Source of the DNA: Verrucomicrobiia bacterium
Lineage (GTDB): Bacteria > Verrucomicrobiota > Verrucomicrobiia > Opitutales > Cerasicoccaceae
Direction: 5' to 3'
Assembly (NCBI GenBank): GCA_030425485.1
Contig: JAUIAM010000001.1
Coordinates: 227,432-291,431 of the forward strand
Length of the DNA: 64,000 nucleotides
This document shows, piece after piece, positions 1 through 8,890 of the stretch. Each line of letters begins with the position of its first letter. Position 1 is the stretch's first letter. The notes beneath the pieces are model-generated. The model had not been told where the DNA came from, made no database searches, and was given only the letters and a program-made list of their open reading frames with translations. Position numbers and translations under genes: made by a program.

Positions 1-1573
1 TGAGCGGAATGAGCGCAAGGCCATCGATCAGCTCAAGCTCCGATGCATTGCCGAAGAGGTCGAGCCGGGTGAGCTTCTCGGCATTGCTCTGCACCATCCA
101 GATCGGACTGGCGATGCGTGGGTCTTCGCGCCAGCCCACGAGTAGTTGCTCGTCGTGTTGGCCAAAGAGAAAGGCGTAGACGCCGTCGTTCTCCGACCAG
201 ATCGCAAGAGGTGCCAGGCGGCGGAGCAGGTCAATTGCAGTAGCCGCGGCGACAAAGGATTCCTTCGGGCGAAAGTCATCCTCGATGGAAGCAAAGTCCC
301 CCGTTCCGGTGGGGTTGGTAATGAGGCCAAAGCTCTTGCCTGCGCGGTTTGGCTCATCGCTTCCGGAACGGTCCATGAGGTTGTACCAGGTGTAGCTCTT
401 GGCCCCGATGGCAGCGGCGTAAGTGATTTTCTTAACCAGTGTTTCGGCCTGAAAGCGTTGGCCGTAGCGGGTATCGTAGCCAGTCTCGGTGAAGACGATC
501 GGCACGTCAGTTTTACCCGTGCGCTGCTGGATAGCCGCGAGTTGATAGTGCACATCGCTGTAGAACTGGGGAAAGGCGTCGTGCATGTGGTAGGCGAACC
601 AGTCGTAGCCCCGCGGGTACTCGAGGAACGCGGCTTCGAAGGCACCGCGCTTGGACTTGTGGTGGTTCATGCCTGCGTAGCCGCCGGAGGTCACGGTGAT
701 ACCCGGAGCGACTTCCTTGATCGCGTCGTGGGCGACGCGCTGGACCTGCGTGTACTCGTCGACGCTGCCTTTGAAGAAGCCGATGTTGGGCTCGTTCCAT
801 ACCTCCCAGAACTCGATGCTCTCGGCGTGGCGGGAGGCGAGGGCAGTGATCCAGGTGCGCCAGGCATCCAGTGGGGGCGGTGCAAAGCGCTCATCTGCGG
901 CCCAGGCGGGTGAGCCCGTGGTCTTCACGTGCCAACGAAAGCCGTAGTCTTCAACCAGCGTGAGGTAGTCGTCGATGCTTTCCCAGTTCCATGTGTCCTC
1001 GGTGGGCTGTACATTTTCCCAGACTGCATTGTAGCGGTAGTACTCGAAACCAAGCGAGGCTGCGAGTTCGAGCAGGCGGGGAGTGCATCGCGGGGCACCT
1101 GTGGCGAAACCAATCGGCATCACGCTCTCGCCTGGCTCGGGCTGCCTGTTCTCCGGGTAGACCGCGATGATGTCTGTCCCCCAAGGCGAGTTCTCTCTCT
1201 CGTTACTCAGGCGAAAATCGAGGTGATAGAGGCCGTATTGAGAAAACCATGACACCGGCAGGTCGAGGCGGAGAGTTTCGTTGGCGGACAGGTGCAGTTC
1301 CTCCGACAGGAACTCCGGTGCCAGCCCCGGACGGTTCACCACCAGATCGAGTCGGATGCTGCGTGATGCCTTGGTCTTGTTCTCAATGACACACCATGCT
1401 TGTGGACCGCCTGCCATATTGCCCACGATAAAGCGTGCCTCCTGTGGCACAGAGACGGTGCAATCCGCTAAGTTCGCCGTGTACTCAGCCCGTGCCTGGG
1501 ACAGACAAAGTCCGGCGGCTGCCGTCATGGTGAGGGTGTTTTTAAGGCGGGAGAGAAGGCTGTTGAAAAGCAT
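1..1573 (-). CDS. secreted clan-A glycoside hydrolase, GH39-like (partial)
   Basis: An uninterrupted minus-strand frame of 524 codons starts with ATG at 1573 and runs off the left edge, so the C-terminus is missing. The first 29 residues form a signal peptide (LTMTAAAGLCLSQARA). The fold reads as a beta-sandwich followed by a TIM barrel. The motif WNEPN puts a candidate acid/base at Glu261, and FTETGYD puts a candidate nucleophile at Glu363. That spacing of about 100 residues fits retaining clan-A enzymes such as GH39 and GH5. The substrate cannot be told from sequence. It lies 188 bases downstream of the Gfo/Idh gene on the same strand and may be the last gene of the operon that starts at 6544. 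Confidence is high for a glycosidase and moderate for GH39. Confidence 0.75.
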   Translation of the reverse strand, partial: MLFNSLLSRLKNTLTMTAAAGLCLSQARAEYTANLADCTVSVPQEARFIVGNMAGGPQAWCVIENKTKASRSIRLDLVVNRPGLAPEFLSEELHLSANETLRLDLPVSWFSQYGLYHLDFRLSNERENSPWGTDIIAVYPENRQPEPGESVMPIGFATGAPRCTPRLLELAASLGFEYYRYNAVWENVQPTEDTWNWESIDDYLTLVEDYGFRWHVKTTGSPAWAADERFAPPPLDAWRTWITALASRHAESIEFWEVWNEPNIGFFKGSVDEYTQVQRVAHDAIKEVAPGITVTSGGYAGMNHHKSKRGAFEAAFLEYPRGYDWFAYHMHDAFPQFYSDVHYQLAAIQQRTGKTDVPIVFTETGYDTRYGQRFQAETLVKKITYAAAIGAKSYTWYNLMDRSGSDEPNRAGKSFGLITNPTGTGDFASIEDDFRPKESFVAAATAIDLLRRLAPLAIWSENDGVYAFLFGQHDEQLLVGWREDPRIASPIWMVQSNAEKLTRLDLFGNASELELIDGLALIPL

Positions 1574-1761
1574 CGTATTGTATCGGGAGATGGTAGGTTC
1601 AGGTCGCGTCTTCAAATTATCTCATGTCGCATTAATTGCCGCTTTTCGCTCCAAAACTCCTGTCCTCGCTTCAACAATTCCTGAATTGCCTCAGCTCGAA
1701 GCTTGAGTTTTGTACTCGAAAATCGCCTATTCCTGCTCGTTCCGTAATTCGAAGACATGAC

Positions 1762-3096
1762 CTAGATGAGTTCGCTCAGGTGTTTGCTCTTTGGTGAAAG
1801 GGGATAGAGGTCGGTGATATGGATGGGCTGTCCGGTGGCGATAGAGCGGTTTCCGGCGGCACCTACCAGAAGCGAGGCAGCGCCTTGTTCGTGCCCGGCA
1901 TTACGCCCGAGGTTTTCAGCCGGGGGCTGGTCGGAAAACATCTGTTCCTGGATCAGTGGGTCGGCGCCACCGTGCCCGCCTTCGGGCATGTGAACGGGCA
2001 CGTCCTGGGCGTCTTCGAAGAGGCGCTGTAGGGAAAGTGTAGCGCCCCGGGAAGCTGTGGGCTCGAATTTGATGTCCTTGTCGCCGGTAATAATGTGGGC
2101 AGCATGGCGCTCGAAATACTCGATGCGTCCGGCGTCACCGGAGATGGAAACACGGAAGCCTTCTGCCGGGCAGTAGGCGTTGAGTGAGTAGCTGGCGATG
2201 ACACCGCTGCGGTAGCGGATGGTAGCGCTGAGTGAGTCCTCGATGTCGATGCCGGAGCGGAACACATTTTCGTCGCGTATGTAGCCGCTGTCATCTTCCG
2301 CATCGCGATACAGCCCTTTCAGTGTGGGGTCGCCTTCGAGGTTCATGCGAAACGGATCGCCCTCTGACTCCGGGATACCCGTGTAGCGCGCATAGCGTGT
2401 GAGGGCTTCCTGTCCTCGGGCGATTGCATTATCGCGGCCATAGAAGGCGAGCGCGCCCATGGCAAAAACGGTCTCGGGGATGGAGTCGATCCACCAGTTG
2501 ATGAGGTCAAAGTGGTGGGTACACTTATGCACGAAAAGTCCGCCCGAAAGCGCTTTGTAACTGTGCCAGCGGCGAAAGTAATCGGCCCCATGCGAGGTGT
2601 TGAGCATGTAGTCGAAATCGACGTGCTTTACCGTGCCGATAGCTCCATCGGCGATCAACTGCCTGACCTGGCTCGCGCCCGGTGCCCATCGGTAGTTGAA
2701 CGTCGTGCGGACGCTGCGCCCGGTGCGGCGGACAGCCTGATCGATTTCGGCAAACTTGTCCGCATCGGTCGTCAGTGGTTTTTCGCAAATAACATCGGCT
2801 CCAAAGTCCAGACTGCGCACGATGAATTCGTGGTGCAGGTGGTCGGGTACACAGACGATGACTGTGTCCGGTTTTGTCTCCTGGAGCATGCGGTCAAAGT
2901 CTTCGACGCCGTAGTCGGCAACCGGGGCGGTGTTGTACGCACTGCACAGGCGCTGCTGATGCCAGCGTCGGCGCGTCTCGCTGGAGTCGCACAGTCCGAC
3001 CAACTCGCTGCAGTGGCGATAGGTGTCGGAAATCGGGTCAATGAACATGGGAATACGGCCCCCCGTACCCACGGCGGCATAACGATGTCGTTTCAT
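1762..3096 (-). CDS. Gfo/Idh/MocA family NAD(P)-dependent oxidoreductase
   Basis: The 444-residue protein has an N-terminal Rossmann fold beginning AAVGTGGRIPMF, a PDHLHH segment and the family motif CEKPLTTD carrying the conserved lysine, then the C-terminal alpha/beta domain. Family members oxidise or epimerise sugars, or act as NAD-dependent glycosidases. Here it probably processes a sugar released by the neighbouring beta-helix enzymes. The frame stays open 23 codons upstream, but ATG at 3096 is preferred because MKRHRYAAVG begins the Rossmann strand directly. It follows the prepilin-like gene by 4 bases, so the two are co-transcribed. No signal peptide is seen, so it is probably cytoplasmic. 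The exact substrate is unknown. Confidence 0.85.
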   Translation of the reverse strand: MKRHRYAAVGTGGRIPMFIDPISDTYRHCSELVGLCDSSETRRRWHQQRLCSAYNTAPVADYGVEDFDRMLQETKPDTVIVCVPDHLHHEFIVRSLDFGADVICEKPLTTDADKFAEIDQAVRRTGRSVRTTFNYRWAPGASQVRQLIADGAIGTVKHVDFDYMLNTSHGADYFRRWHSYKALSGGLFVHKCTHHFDLINWWIDSIPETVFAMGALAFYGRDNAIARGQEALTRYARYTGIPESEGDPFRMNLEGDPTLKGLYRDAEDDSGYIRDENVFRSGIDIEDSLSATIRYRSGVIASYSLNAYCPAEGFRVSISGDAGRIEYFERHAAHIITGDKDIKFEPTASRGATLSLQRLFEDAQDVPVHMPEGGHGGADPLIQEQMFSDQPPAENLGRNAGHEQGAASLLVGAAGNRSIATGQPIHITDLYPLSPKSKHLSELI

Positions 3097-3100
3097 GGTA

Positions 3101-3769
3101 TTAGTTGCGAATGTTAAGCAGGTATTCGTCGATGCGCTCGTCCTCGGCGTCGATGCTGGTGACATGCCCGTCGGCCATGACCATGTTCATGTGGCCATCG
3201 TGCCGGTAGTCCAGGCGGTGTTTTCCACCTCCACCAAAGATGCTGCGACTGAGCGAGACGTATCCAGCCCCGTTGGATTCGTGCCGACTTTCGACGACGA
3301 GAGCGGTTTTTGCGGGATCAGATAACGTGAAAAGCCTGGGGGCGTCTTCGGTAGGTGGGGCACCAGCCAGGTTAAGCGCGTAGGTCCGGTAGGCGTCCTG
3401 CGGGTAGGTGAGCCTATGTGACGGACAGATAAAAATGCTTTTGTCGCCGCGCTGGGCGAAGGGGACCTCCAACTGCCACATCATGAGCACTTGCCAGGAG
3501 ACGGTGACACCTGAGTCTGGGTCCTTGGGGTTGGGTTGGATTGAAAGGGGCAAGTCGCCGTTGTTCTCCTGGGCGAAGTTGATGAGGCCGCTACCGAGTT
3601 CGCGCAGGTTACTGGTGCAGGTGACGTTCTCTGCGGAGCTGCGGATGCGGCTGACTACGGGGATGAGGATGGCCGCCAGAATGCCGATAACGGCCAGGGT
3701 TGCCAAAATCTCGATCAGGGAGAAGCCTGATCGGCGTCTGATGCGCGGGGGTATGCGTGAAGTGGACAT
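3101..3769 (-). CDS. prepilin-like protein with H-X9-DG C-terminal motif
   Basis: The protein starts with a short basic leader and a type IV prepilin/pseudopilin helix, GFSLIEILATLAVIGILAA, with Glu at position 5 after the Gly cleavage site. A globular part follows, and a C-terminal HDGHMNMVMADG matches the prepilin-associated H-X9-DG signature exactly: His, nine residues, then Asp-Gly. Such proteins are abundant in Verrucomicrobia, Lentisphaerae and Planctomycetes, and their role is unclear. A TTG codon at 3775 would give a 4-base overlap with the upstream stop, but ATG at 3769 is preferred. It is wedged between a beta-helix gene and an oxidoreductase gene in a tight operon, which suggests a role in surface handling of the same glycan (inference). 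Confidence 0.85.
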   Translation of the reverse strand: MSTSRIPPRIRRRSGFSLIEILATLAVIGILAAILIPVVSRIRSSAENVTCTSNLRELGSGLINFAQENNGDLPLSIQPNPKDPDSGVTVSWQVLMMWQLEVPFAQRGDKSIFICPSHRLTYPQDAYRTYALNLAGAPPTEDAPRLFTLSDPAKTALVVESRHESNGAGYVSLSRSIFGGGGKHRLDYRHDGHMNMVMADGHVTSIDAEDERIDEYLLNIRN

Positions 3770-3771
3770 GT

Positions 3772-4779
3772 TCAAGGGGCTGTTGAAACGTGAAACGTGG
3801 GTTGACCGCTTTGCCAGGTAAAATCGGGAGAAAAATCCCAGGTTTCGGGGGTTAGGCGGCGGACAGATTCTTTGTAGGTAAGCCAGGGTTTGGTCTTATG
3901 GGGATTGTCATAGACGTGCAATTGTCTGCATGTGGCCTGCACGTCACTGCGAAGAAGCAGTTGCACGATGCCGTTCTCCCACGTGCGTACGTTTATCATT
4001 TCAACGCGGGCCTGCGCACTAAACCCCAGGCCGATGCCGAGGTTTTTATAAACATCAGCGTTCTCAATCCGAATGCTCGTACGATCCGTGTTCAGGAGCC
4101 CGTTATCGTTCTGAAAGAAAAGCCCGCCGCGTATTTCGCACTGAATCGTACCGTGGGCAGAGAAGCCTTCGTCCAGATTATGGCTGCCCGTAATCTGCTC
4201 GAAAATCAGGCCCTCGCCACTGCCGTGCAGGTTAAAACCGTCATTGCGCGAGCCGGTGGCGATGAGTTCGCGGTAGTGGTGATGGGATACATCCTTGAGG
4301 GCGACAACGCTGTCGCGCGTGGAGATTTCCCAGCCGCTTTCCGGTGTGCCCGGCTTGAGGATAAGCAGGGATGCTTCGAGGTCAAAGTAAACGCCAAACT
4401 CAAACTCCCCGGCGGCGGTCTCACGAACGCGCTTGCCCTCGAAACGCAGGACAAAGGGATAGGCGACGGGGGGAGTGGCCTGGCCATCATGGAACGTGAG
4501 CGGATCAAAGCCCGTGATTTCGTTACCATTACCCTCGATCATGATGGGCTTGTCTACTGTGCCCGAAACGTGGATGCGGAGTGCTTCGCGATAGGGACCA
4601 CTGCCCGGGGCGATCCAAAGGGTGTCGCCGGGCTTTAACTCAGCGGCTGCTTCGCTCAGGGTCGCGTAGGCGTCCTCGCTGCCCGGATCAACCGCTACAA
4701 CACGACCTGCCTGGCAGGTCAGTGCCAGGGGACATATGAGTGCCACGAGAAGTGGAAGCAGTTGGGGGCAGGGAAACAT
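3772..4779 (-). CDS. secreted right-handed parallel beta-helix protein
   Basis: The 335-residue protein has a signal peptide (LLPLLVALICPLALTCQA). It opens like the DUF1565/pectate-lyase-like group (YATLSEAAAELKPGDTLWIAPG), followed by repeated short beta-strand turns rich in Asn and Gly, such as GSRNDGFNLHGSGEG, FFQNDNGLLNTD and VYKNLGIGLGF. Beta-helix proteins of this type are polysaccharide lyases, glycosidases or epimerases. No family-specific catalytic set was recognised. The start is 4 bases downstream of the preceding stop in the operon. It could be a carbohydrate-binding or inactive relative of the next gene's product. Confidence 0.75.
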   Translation of the reverse strand: MFPCPQLLPLLVALICPLALTCQAGRVVAVDPGSEDAYATLSEAAAELKPGDTLWIAPGSGPYREALRIHVSGTVDKPIMIEGNGNEITGFDPLTFHDGQATPPVAYPFVLRFEGKRVRETAAGEFEFGVYFDLEASLLILKPGTPESGWEISTRDSVVALKDVSHHHYRELIATGSRNDGFNLHGSGEGLIFEQITGSHNLDEGFSAHGTIQCEIRGGLFFQNDNGLLNTDRTSIRIENADVYKNLGIGLGFSAQARVEMINVRTWENGIVQLLLRSDVQATCRQLHVYDNPHKTKPWLTYKESVRRLTPETWDFSPDFTWQSGQPTFHVSTAP

Positions 4780-4783
4780 GTGA

Positions 4784-6544
4784 TTATTCTTCGATCACGA
4801 TATCCGTCGAGTTGTTGATGCTAATCGGGTCCATGGCCTGAACACCATAGCCGGACCCGGTTTCGGGCGTGCTCGTCTGGTTGGTGTCGATGAGGGTATT
4901 CCGGCTGATGAAAACGTTGTGGCTCTGATTGAGGAAGATACCGGCCGCGCCAGTGTTCTTGATCAAGTTGTCTGTGATGATGATGTTCCGGTTCCAGGTG
5001 TCGGGGAGTGGTGTCTCGGGCGATGCGCCACGGTGAAACACAGCGATGGCACCCGGCGCATAGGAATTGTGAGCAACGGTCTTCATGTCGAAGGCAGCGT
5101 TACGGATGGTATTGCCCGAGACGATGATGTCCTGCACCCAGCCCGCTTCGCGGAAAAAGGTCAGCTCTGCCCCAAGTTTAATCGCGCCCTGCTTTACGTT
5201 TTCGATGACATTATCCTGAATGATACCGCGGGAGGACATCAGGCGCAGACCGCACCCGCGATGGTTGTAGAAGGTGTTGTTGCGGATAATGTAGCCGGGG
5301 GCCGAAATGGCGGGCACTTCGAGGAAGTCGCCAGCTTGCACGTTCAGCTCGTCTTCGAGCTCCAGGCGATAGACGGTAAGACGCCCGGACTTAACCGCTT
5401 TCGATTGCCAGACCTCTTCAGCTATGGCGGCAAAGTCGTCCGGGGGATTCTGCTCGACGGCAAAGCTGGTCGAAGTCGCCGTGCCCTTGATGCCGAAAGT
5501 ATCCGGTCGCATGGAGCGGACTTCGTCCCCGGGGCGAATGACCGAAGCAAAGGCTTCCTCGTTGTACGGGCGCAACAGGTAAACGGTCTTCCCCTCAACG
5601 CGTGCCACGTAGAAGGCGATGCCGTGGAGGTTTACCGCGTCGTCGCCCATGCCGGAGAAATCGCAGTCTTCGAGTACTGGCCCGGTACGGGCATAGGCGT
5701 AGTTAAAGCCGTCTGCGCAGGTGGAAAACAGGCGCGGTACACTGGCTCCGGGAGGAGTGGGGCCGGGCTCGATACGGTAGCTGAATACGTTGGTGCCGTC
5801 CATGAAGCGGCAGATGACGCCGATCGAAGGAACGCTCCAGATGGTGACGTCGTCGATACGGACATCGCTGCAGTTTTCCATGCGAATGCCCCGGGAATGC
5901 CGGAAGTCCAGGACAACGAAGTCGCCGAGCTCAATGGCGTCAAAAACAGATTGCTGCGCGGCGGAGAAGCGCAGAAACCCCTCGCGCGAGTTGATGGCTT
6001 TGGCCTCTTTGGCATAGATATCCGGTGCGTCCAACTTCCACTCATACGTCTCCGGGGAAAAGATGTGCGCGCGTCCAGTCAGGAGTTCTGGTGCCAGGTC
6101 CGGGTAGCCCTCCTGCACGCTGAAGTAGACCTCGCGGGTGTCGCTATCTTTGCGATCAATCGTTACCTGAGTGAAGGGCAGGGGATCAAAATCGATAGTA
6201 AAGCCTTTCAGGTCGAGGCCTTCACACTCTCGGATCATCATGCCGCCGTCGTGCCAGTCGGTAAAGATGAGCACCGCGTCGTCGCCTTCGAGCGTGAAAT
6301 CCGTGAGCCCTGTGAGCTCCAGCGCGTGGTCGAGTCTGTGTTCTCCGGCGGGTAACACAAAGCGTTGCTCTCCCTTGGCCACGGCAGCATCAATCTGCTG
6401 TTGCAGGCTGGGTTCGCTGCAGGCGATCATGGGCAGCATGGCGAGGGCCAGCCCGAGGCATCGGGCGCGCCGCCGAGTTGACGTAGGGCTGAACTGTGGA
6501 CGAAAGCTCGCGCTTTGAGCGCATGGGGTGGGGTGCAAACGCAT
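4784..6544 (-). CDS. exported beta-helix glycosidase, GH110-like (candidate alpha-1,3-galactosidase)
   Basis: The 586-residue protein has a long basic N-terminus and a hydrophobic stretch ending MLPMIAC, so it is either a secreted protein or a lipoprotein with Cys42. The body is a parallel beta-helix. Two segments resemble what I recall of GH110 enzymes: TCADGFNY around residues 276-281, and GMGDDAVNLHG at 298-308 with paired Asp301-Asp302 and His307. GH110 members remove alpha-1,3-linked galactose. The family call is from memory and was not tested by search. It is the first gene of the minus-strand operon that continues to the window edge, and its upstream region holds two palindromic sites. 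Confidence 0.65.
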   Translation of the reverse strand: MRLHPTPCAQSASFRPQFSPTSTRRRARCLGLALAMLPMIACSEPSLQQQIDAAVAKGEQRFVLPAGEHRLDHALELTGLTDFTLEGDDAVLIFTDWHDGGMMIRECEGLDLKGFTIDFDPLPFTQVTIDRKDSDTREVYFSVQEGYPDLAPELLTGRAHIFSPETYEWKLDAPDIYAKEAKAINSREGFLRFSAAQQSVFDAIELGDFVVLDFRHSRGIRMENCSDVRIDDVTIWSVPSIGVICRFMDGTNVFSYRIEPGPTPPGASVPRLFSTCADGFNYAYARTGPVLEDCDFSGMGDDAVNLHGIAFYVARVEGKTVYLLRPYNEEAFASVIRPGDEVRSMRPDTFGIKGTATSTSFAVEQNPPDDFAAIAEEVWQSKAVKSGRLTVYRLELEDELNVQAGDFLEVPAISAPGYIIRNNTFYNHRGCGLRLMSSRGIIQDNVIENVKQGAIKLGAELTFFREAGWVQDIIVSGNTIRNAAFDMKTVAHNSYAPGAIAVFHRGASPETPLPDTWNRNIIITDNLIKNTGAAGIFLNQSHNVFISRNTLIDTNQTSTPETGSGYGVQAMDPISINNSTDIVIEE

Positions 6545-6607
6545 GGGTATAAACTATGCGCACAGTGGTCTTAGCATCAAGCGTAGTAGCGTGTATACGG
6601 TTAAGTA

Positions 6608-6625
6608 TGTTCCACTTTTGGAACA
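6608..6625. promoter_or_regulatory. palindromic operator-like site 1
   Basis: TGTTCCA, spacer CTTT, TGGAACA: a perfect 7-bp dyad in the 255-base gap between the divergent genes at 6544 and 6800. A second, slightly degenerate copy lies at 6681-6698, 73 bp centre to centre. Confidence 0.5.
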
Positions 6626-6680
6626 CGGGTAGGTGAGCCCGTAACTGGCTTGAGGTGGAGCTTGGGCAGGAATTGCCTGT

Positions 6681-6698
6681 TGTGCCATATTTGGAACG
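6681..6698. promoter_or_regulatory. palindromic operator-like site 2
   Basis: TGTGCCA, spacer TATT, TGGAACG: a near copy of the site at 6608, matching in five of seven arm pairs and with the same 4-base spacer. Seventy-three bp is close to seven helical turns, so both sites face the same side of the helix. Confidence 0.45.
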
Positions 6699-6799
6699 AC
6701 GATCGCCATTTCGGCCTTATCCACTTGCTGGAATGACCACTTATATGGATACTGTTTTGTGAGTTTTCACTCAACTTACTCTATTACCCAACAAGATAA

Positions 6800-7939
6800 A
6801 TGACTATGAAAAAAACAATATCCCACACATTGGTATTACCCTTCGCGGTTAGTGTTCTCGGTGCCCTCATGGTGCCTTCCCTTCACGCTGTTAATAATTT
6901 TTGGGACAATACCGGTACGGATTGGAGCACTGATTCCAATTGGACTGGTACGGGCTATCCTGACTCCGGTGGCGACGTCGCCATCTTTTCCAGCGCAGCG
7001 GTGACGAACCCCAATCTCAGTCAGTCTGAGTCGATTTCCCGCATCACGGCCAATAGCTCGGGTTCTCAGGGCTATACGGTCACCTCGGACAATAGCGGCA
7101 TTTCGCTGACGGTGGGTACGAATGGTGATGGCAACGCAAGCGCGATCAACTACACGCCGACGACCGGGACCTTTACCTTCGATGCGCCCGTCGTCTTCGG
7201 TGCCGCCTCCAGCACGACACAGTACGTCAACGTCAACGCGACCGCCAACCCGTCGGTCTATGGTAACGTCATCATGAACGGTGCGGTCACGACGAGCAAT
7301 GCGATCACACTGGACAAGACCGGTAACGGCTACCTCACGCTGAGTAGCAGTAACAATGCTTTGTCTGGTAACATACAGGTAAGCGCGGGTAAGCTGGTCA
7401 TGAGTGGCTCGGGTGTGCTCGGTAGTGCTAACCTTGTGCTGAATGGGGGTACCTTTGATATCTCCGCTATTACTGGTAGCAACTTTACCCACAGCGCGGC
7501 GCTTAACGGCAGTGGCACGGTTTCCGGTGGTGGAAACACGCTGTCCGTCAACGGCCTCAATGCAAATGTCACCATGGACCTGAATGATGTCACCCTGGCC
7601 CTGGGCGGCACCTCTATCTTCGACTTTACCGACCCATCACTTGGTGCTGGTACCTATGACCTGGTTCAGGGGGTTGATAGCAGCATCGTCTTTGCAGGAT
7701 TGCTGGAACTCAACTTCTCCGGTGGTGCATATGAGAATGGTGACTTCGTACAGATTTTCGATGTAGACGACTACTCGGGTGATTTTACCGGGATCAACGT
7801 AACGGGGCTGGGCGAAGGTCAATCCGCTTATTTTGATGCCCTTACCGGCACGGTCAGCATTATTCCCGAGTCGAACTCGACGGCCACCCTGCTGGGATTG
7901 GCTGTCTTGCTGCTGGTCTATCGGCGCACACGCCGCTAA
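6800..7939 (+). CDS. PEP-CTERM-type protein with autotransporter-like beta repeats
   Basis: The 379-residue protein has a signal peptide ending VPSLHA. The passenger is rich in Gly, Ser, Thr and Asn and resembles autotransporter-associated beta-strand repeats: a start like NFWDNTGTDWSTDSNW, then LDKTGNGYLTLSSSNNALSGN. The tail is PES, then a hydrophobic helix, then YRRTRR, which is the PEP-CTERM architecture with PES in place of PEP. Such proteins are exported and processed by an exosortase. Two in-frame starts exist (6800 and 6806), and the second gives a more typical signal peptide. A hairpin follows at 8001. The gene diverges from the GH110-like operon and may share its control sites. Confidence 0.8.
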   Translation: MTMKKTISHTLVLPFAVSVLGALMVPSLHAVNNFWDNTGTDWSTDSNWTGTGYPDSGGDVAIFSSAAVTNPNLSQSESISRITANSSGSQGYTVTSDNSGISLTVGTNGDGNASAINYTPTTGTFTFDAPVVFGAASSTTQYVNVNATANPSVYGNVIMNGAVTTSNAITLDKTGNGYLTLSSSNNALSGNIQVSAGKLVMSGSGVLGSANLVLNGGTFDISAITGSNFTHSAALNGSGTVSGGGNTLSVNGLNANVTMDLNDVTLALGGTSIFDFTDPSLGAGTYDLVQGVDSSIVFAGLLELNFSGGAYENGDFVQIFDVDDYSGDFTGINVTGLGEGQSAYFDALTGTVSIIPESNSTATLLGLAVLLLVYRRTRR

Positions 7940-8000
7940 AGCGGCTTTTGGCTTCGCTGCTAATACCAGCCGATCCAGCATACAAAGTTATAGTCATTTA

Positions 8001-8029
8001 AAAGGCTGCCCTCGTAAGGGGCAGCCTTT
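8001..8029. terminator. hairpin between convergent genes
   Basis: AAAGGCTGCCC and GGGCAGCCTTT form a perfect 11-bp stem around a 7-base loop. It sits between the end of the 6800 gene and the end of the AraC gene at 8044, so it may terminate both. The U-tract is short. Confidence 0.7.
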
Positions 8030-8043
8030 GCAGCATACACGGG

Positions 8044-8835
8044 CTAGGATGCCGTTCTGGTGAATGAAGTGCGGTAATCCTTCGGACTCATTGTCATTTG
8101 CCTGCGGAATGCGCGGGAGAAGGCGGCAGGGCTCTCGTAGCCGCATTCGAAGGTGATTTCGCTGATGTTCAGTGGAGTTTCAGTGAGTAAATGGCAGGCC
8201 CGCGAAAGGCGGAGTTGGGCAAGGAACTCGCCGGGGCTGATGCGCAGATGGGCCTTGAACTGGCGGGTGAGTGTGGAGATCGACATGCCCGCGCCCTGAG
8301 CCATGCTGGCCACATCGACGCCATCGGCCATGTGCTGGCGGCAATAGCGTGTGATTTGGCTGATCGCACGGTACTGGGCAGGCATTTGCTCCTGCGCCTC
8401 CGTCATCGCTCGCGAGATGCCAGCCGTGCCGATGACCTTGCCCCTGTTGTCCTGAACGGGGAGTTTGGTGGTCGAGCGCCATTCGACTTCGCCGAAGCGA
8501 TTGGCGAGCAGTTCGACTTTGCGATGGATCGCCCGGCCGGTTGCCATTACGCGCTGATCGTCCTCCATGAATACCCGGGCAAACTCGGGAAAATACAGGT
8601 CAGCGTCAGATTTTTCGAGAATGTCCGCTTTGGGCAGATTGACGCATTCAGCAAAGGTCTGGTTGAGGGCGAGAATGCGGCATTGGCGGTCTTTTACCCA
8701 GAATAGTACTTCCGGGACGTCATTAAACAATGAAAGTACGGGTTCGATTGCGCATTGGAGCAAATGCGTCCTGTCGTCCGGTTTCGGGATCATGAGCGAT
8801 TCTGCATGGTTTTTGCGACGTGCTGCAATTCCCAT
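8044..8835 (-). CDS. PAS-domain AraC family regulator, probable xylose operon regulator
   Basis: The 263-residue protein has an N-terminal PAS-like sensor (residues about 30-140, with VPEVLFWVKDRQCRILALNQ) and a C-terminal AraC/XylS double helix-turn-helix. The latter includes GAGMSISTLTRQFKAHL, then ISEITFECGYESPAAFSRAF and the closing SPKDYR. It diverges from xylA with only 55 bases between the start codons, so it is the natural candidate regulator of xylose catabolism; this is inference from position. ATG at 8835 was chosen. A TTG at 8844 and an ATG at 8793 are alternatives, and none has a clear ribosome binding site. Confidence 0.85.
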   Translation of the reverse strand: MGIAARRKNHAESLMIPKPDDRTHLLQCAIEPVLSLFNDVPEVLFWVKDRQCRILALNQTFAECVNLPKADILEKSDADLYFPEFARVFMEDDQRVMATGRAIHRKVELLANRFGEVEWRSTTKLPVQDNRGKVIGTAGISRAMTEAQEQMPAQYRAISQITRYCRQHMADGVDVASMAQGAGMSISTLTRQFKAHLRISPGEFLAQLRLSRACHLLTETPLNISEITFECGYESPAAFSRAFRRQMTMSPKDYRTSFTRTAS

Positions 8836-8890
8836 TTTCGGCAAAACGTGCTACACTGTCATCACACACAACCCCTAACCCGGAGCTATC

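Noticed and set aside
146..913. 255-codon plus-strand frame at the left edge
   Set aside because: It is antisense to the GH39-like gene, which carries a signal peptide and both catalytic motifs.
4919..6355. Long open frame antisense to the GH110-like gene (478 codons)
   Set aside because: It has no recognisable domain or signal, and the opposite strand has a clear beta-helix protein with a signal peptide. Long antisense frames are expected in GC-rich coding DNA.
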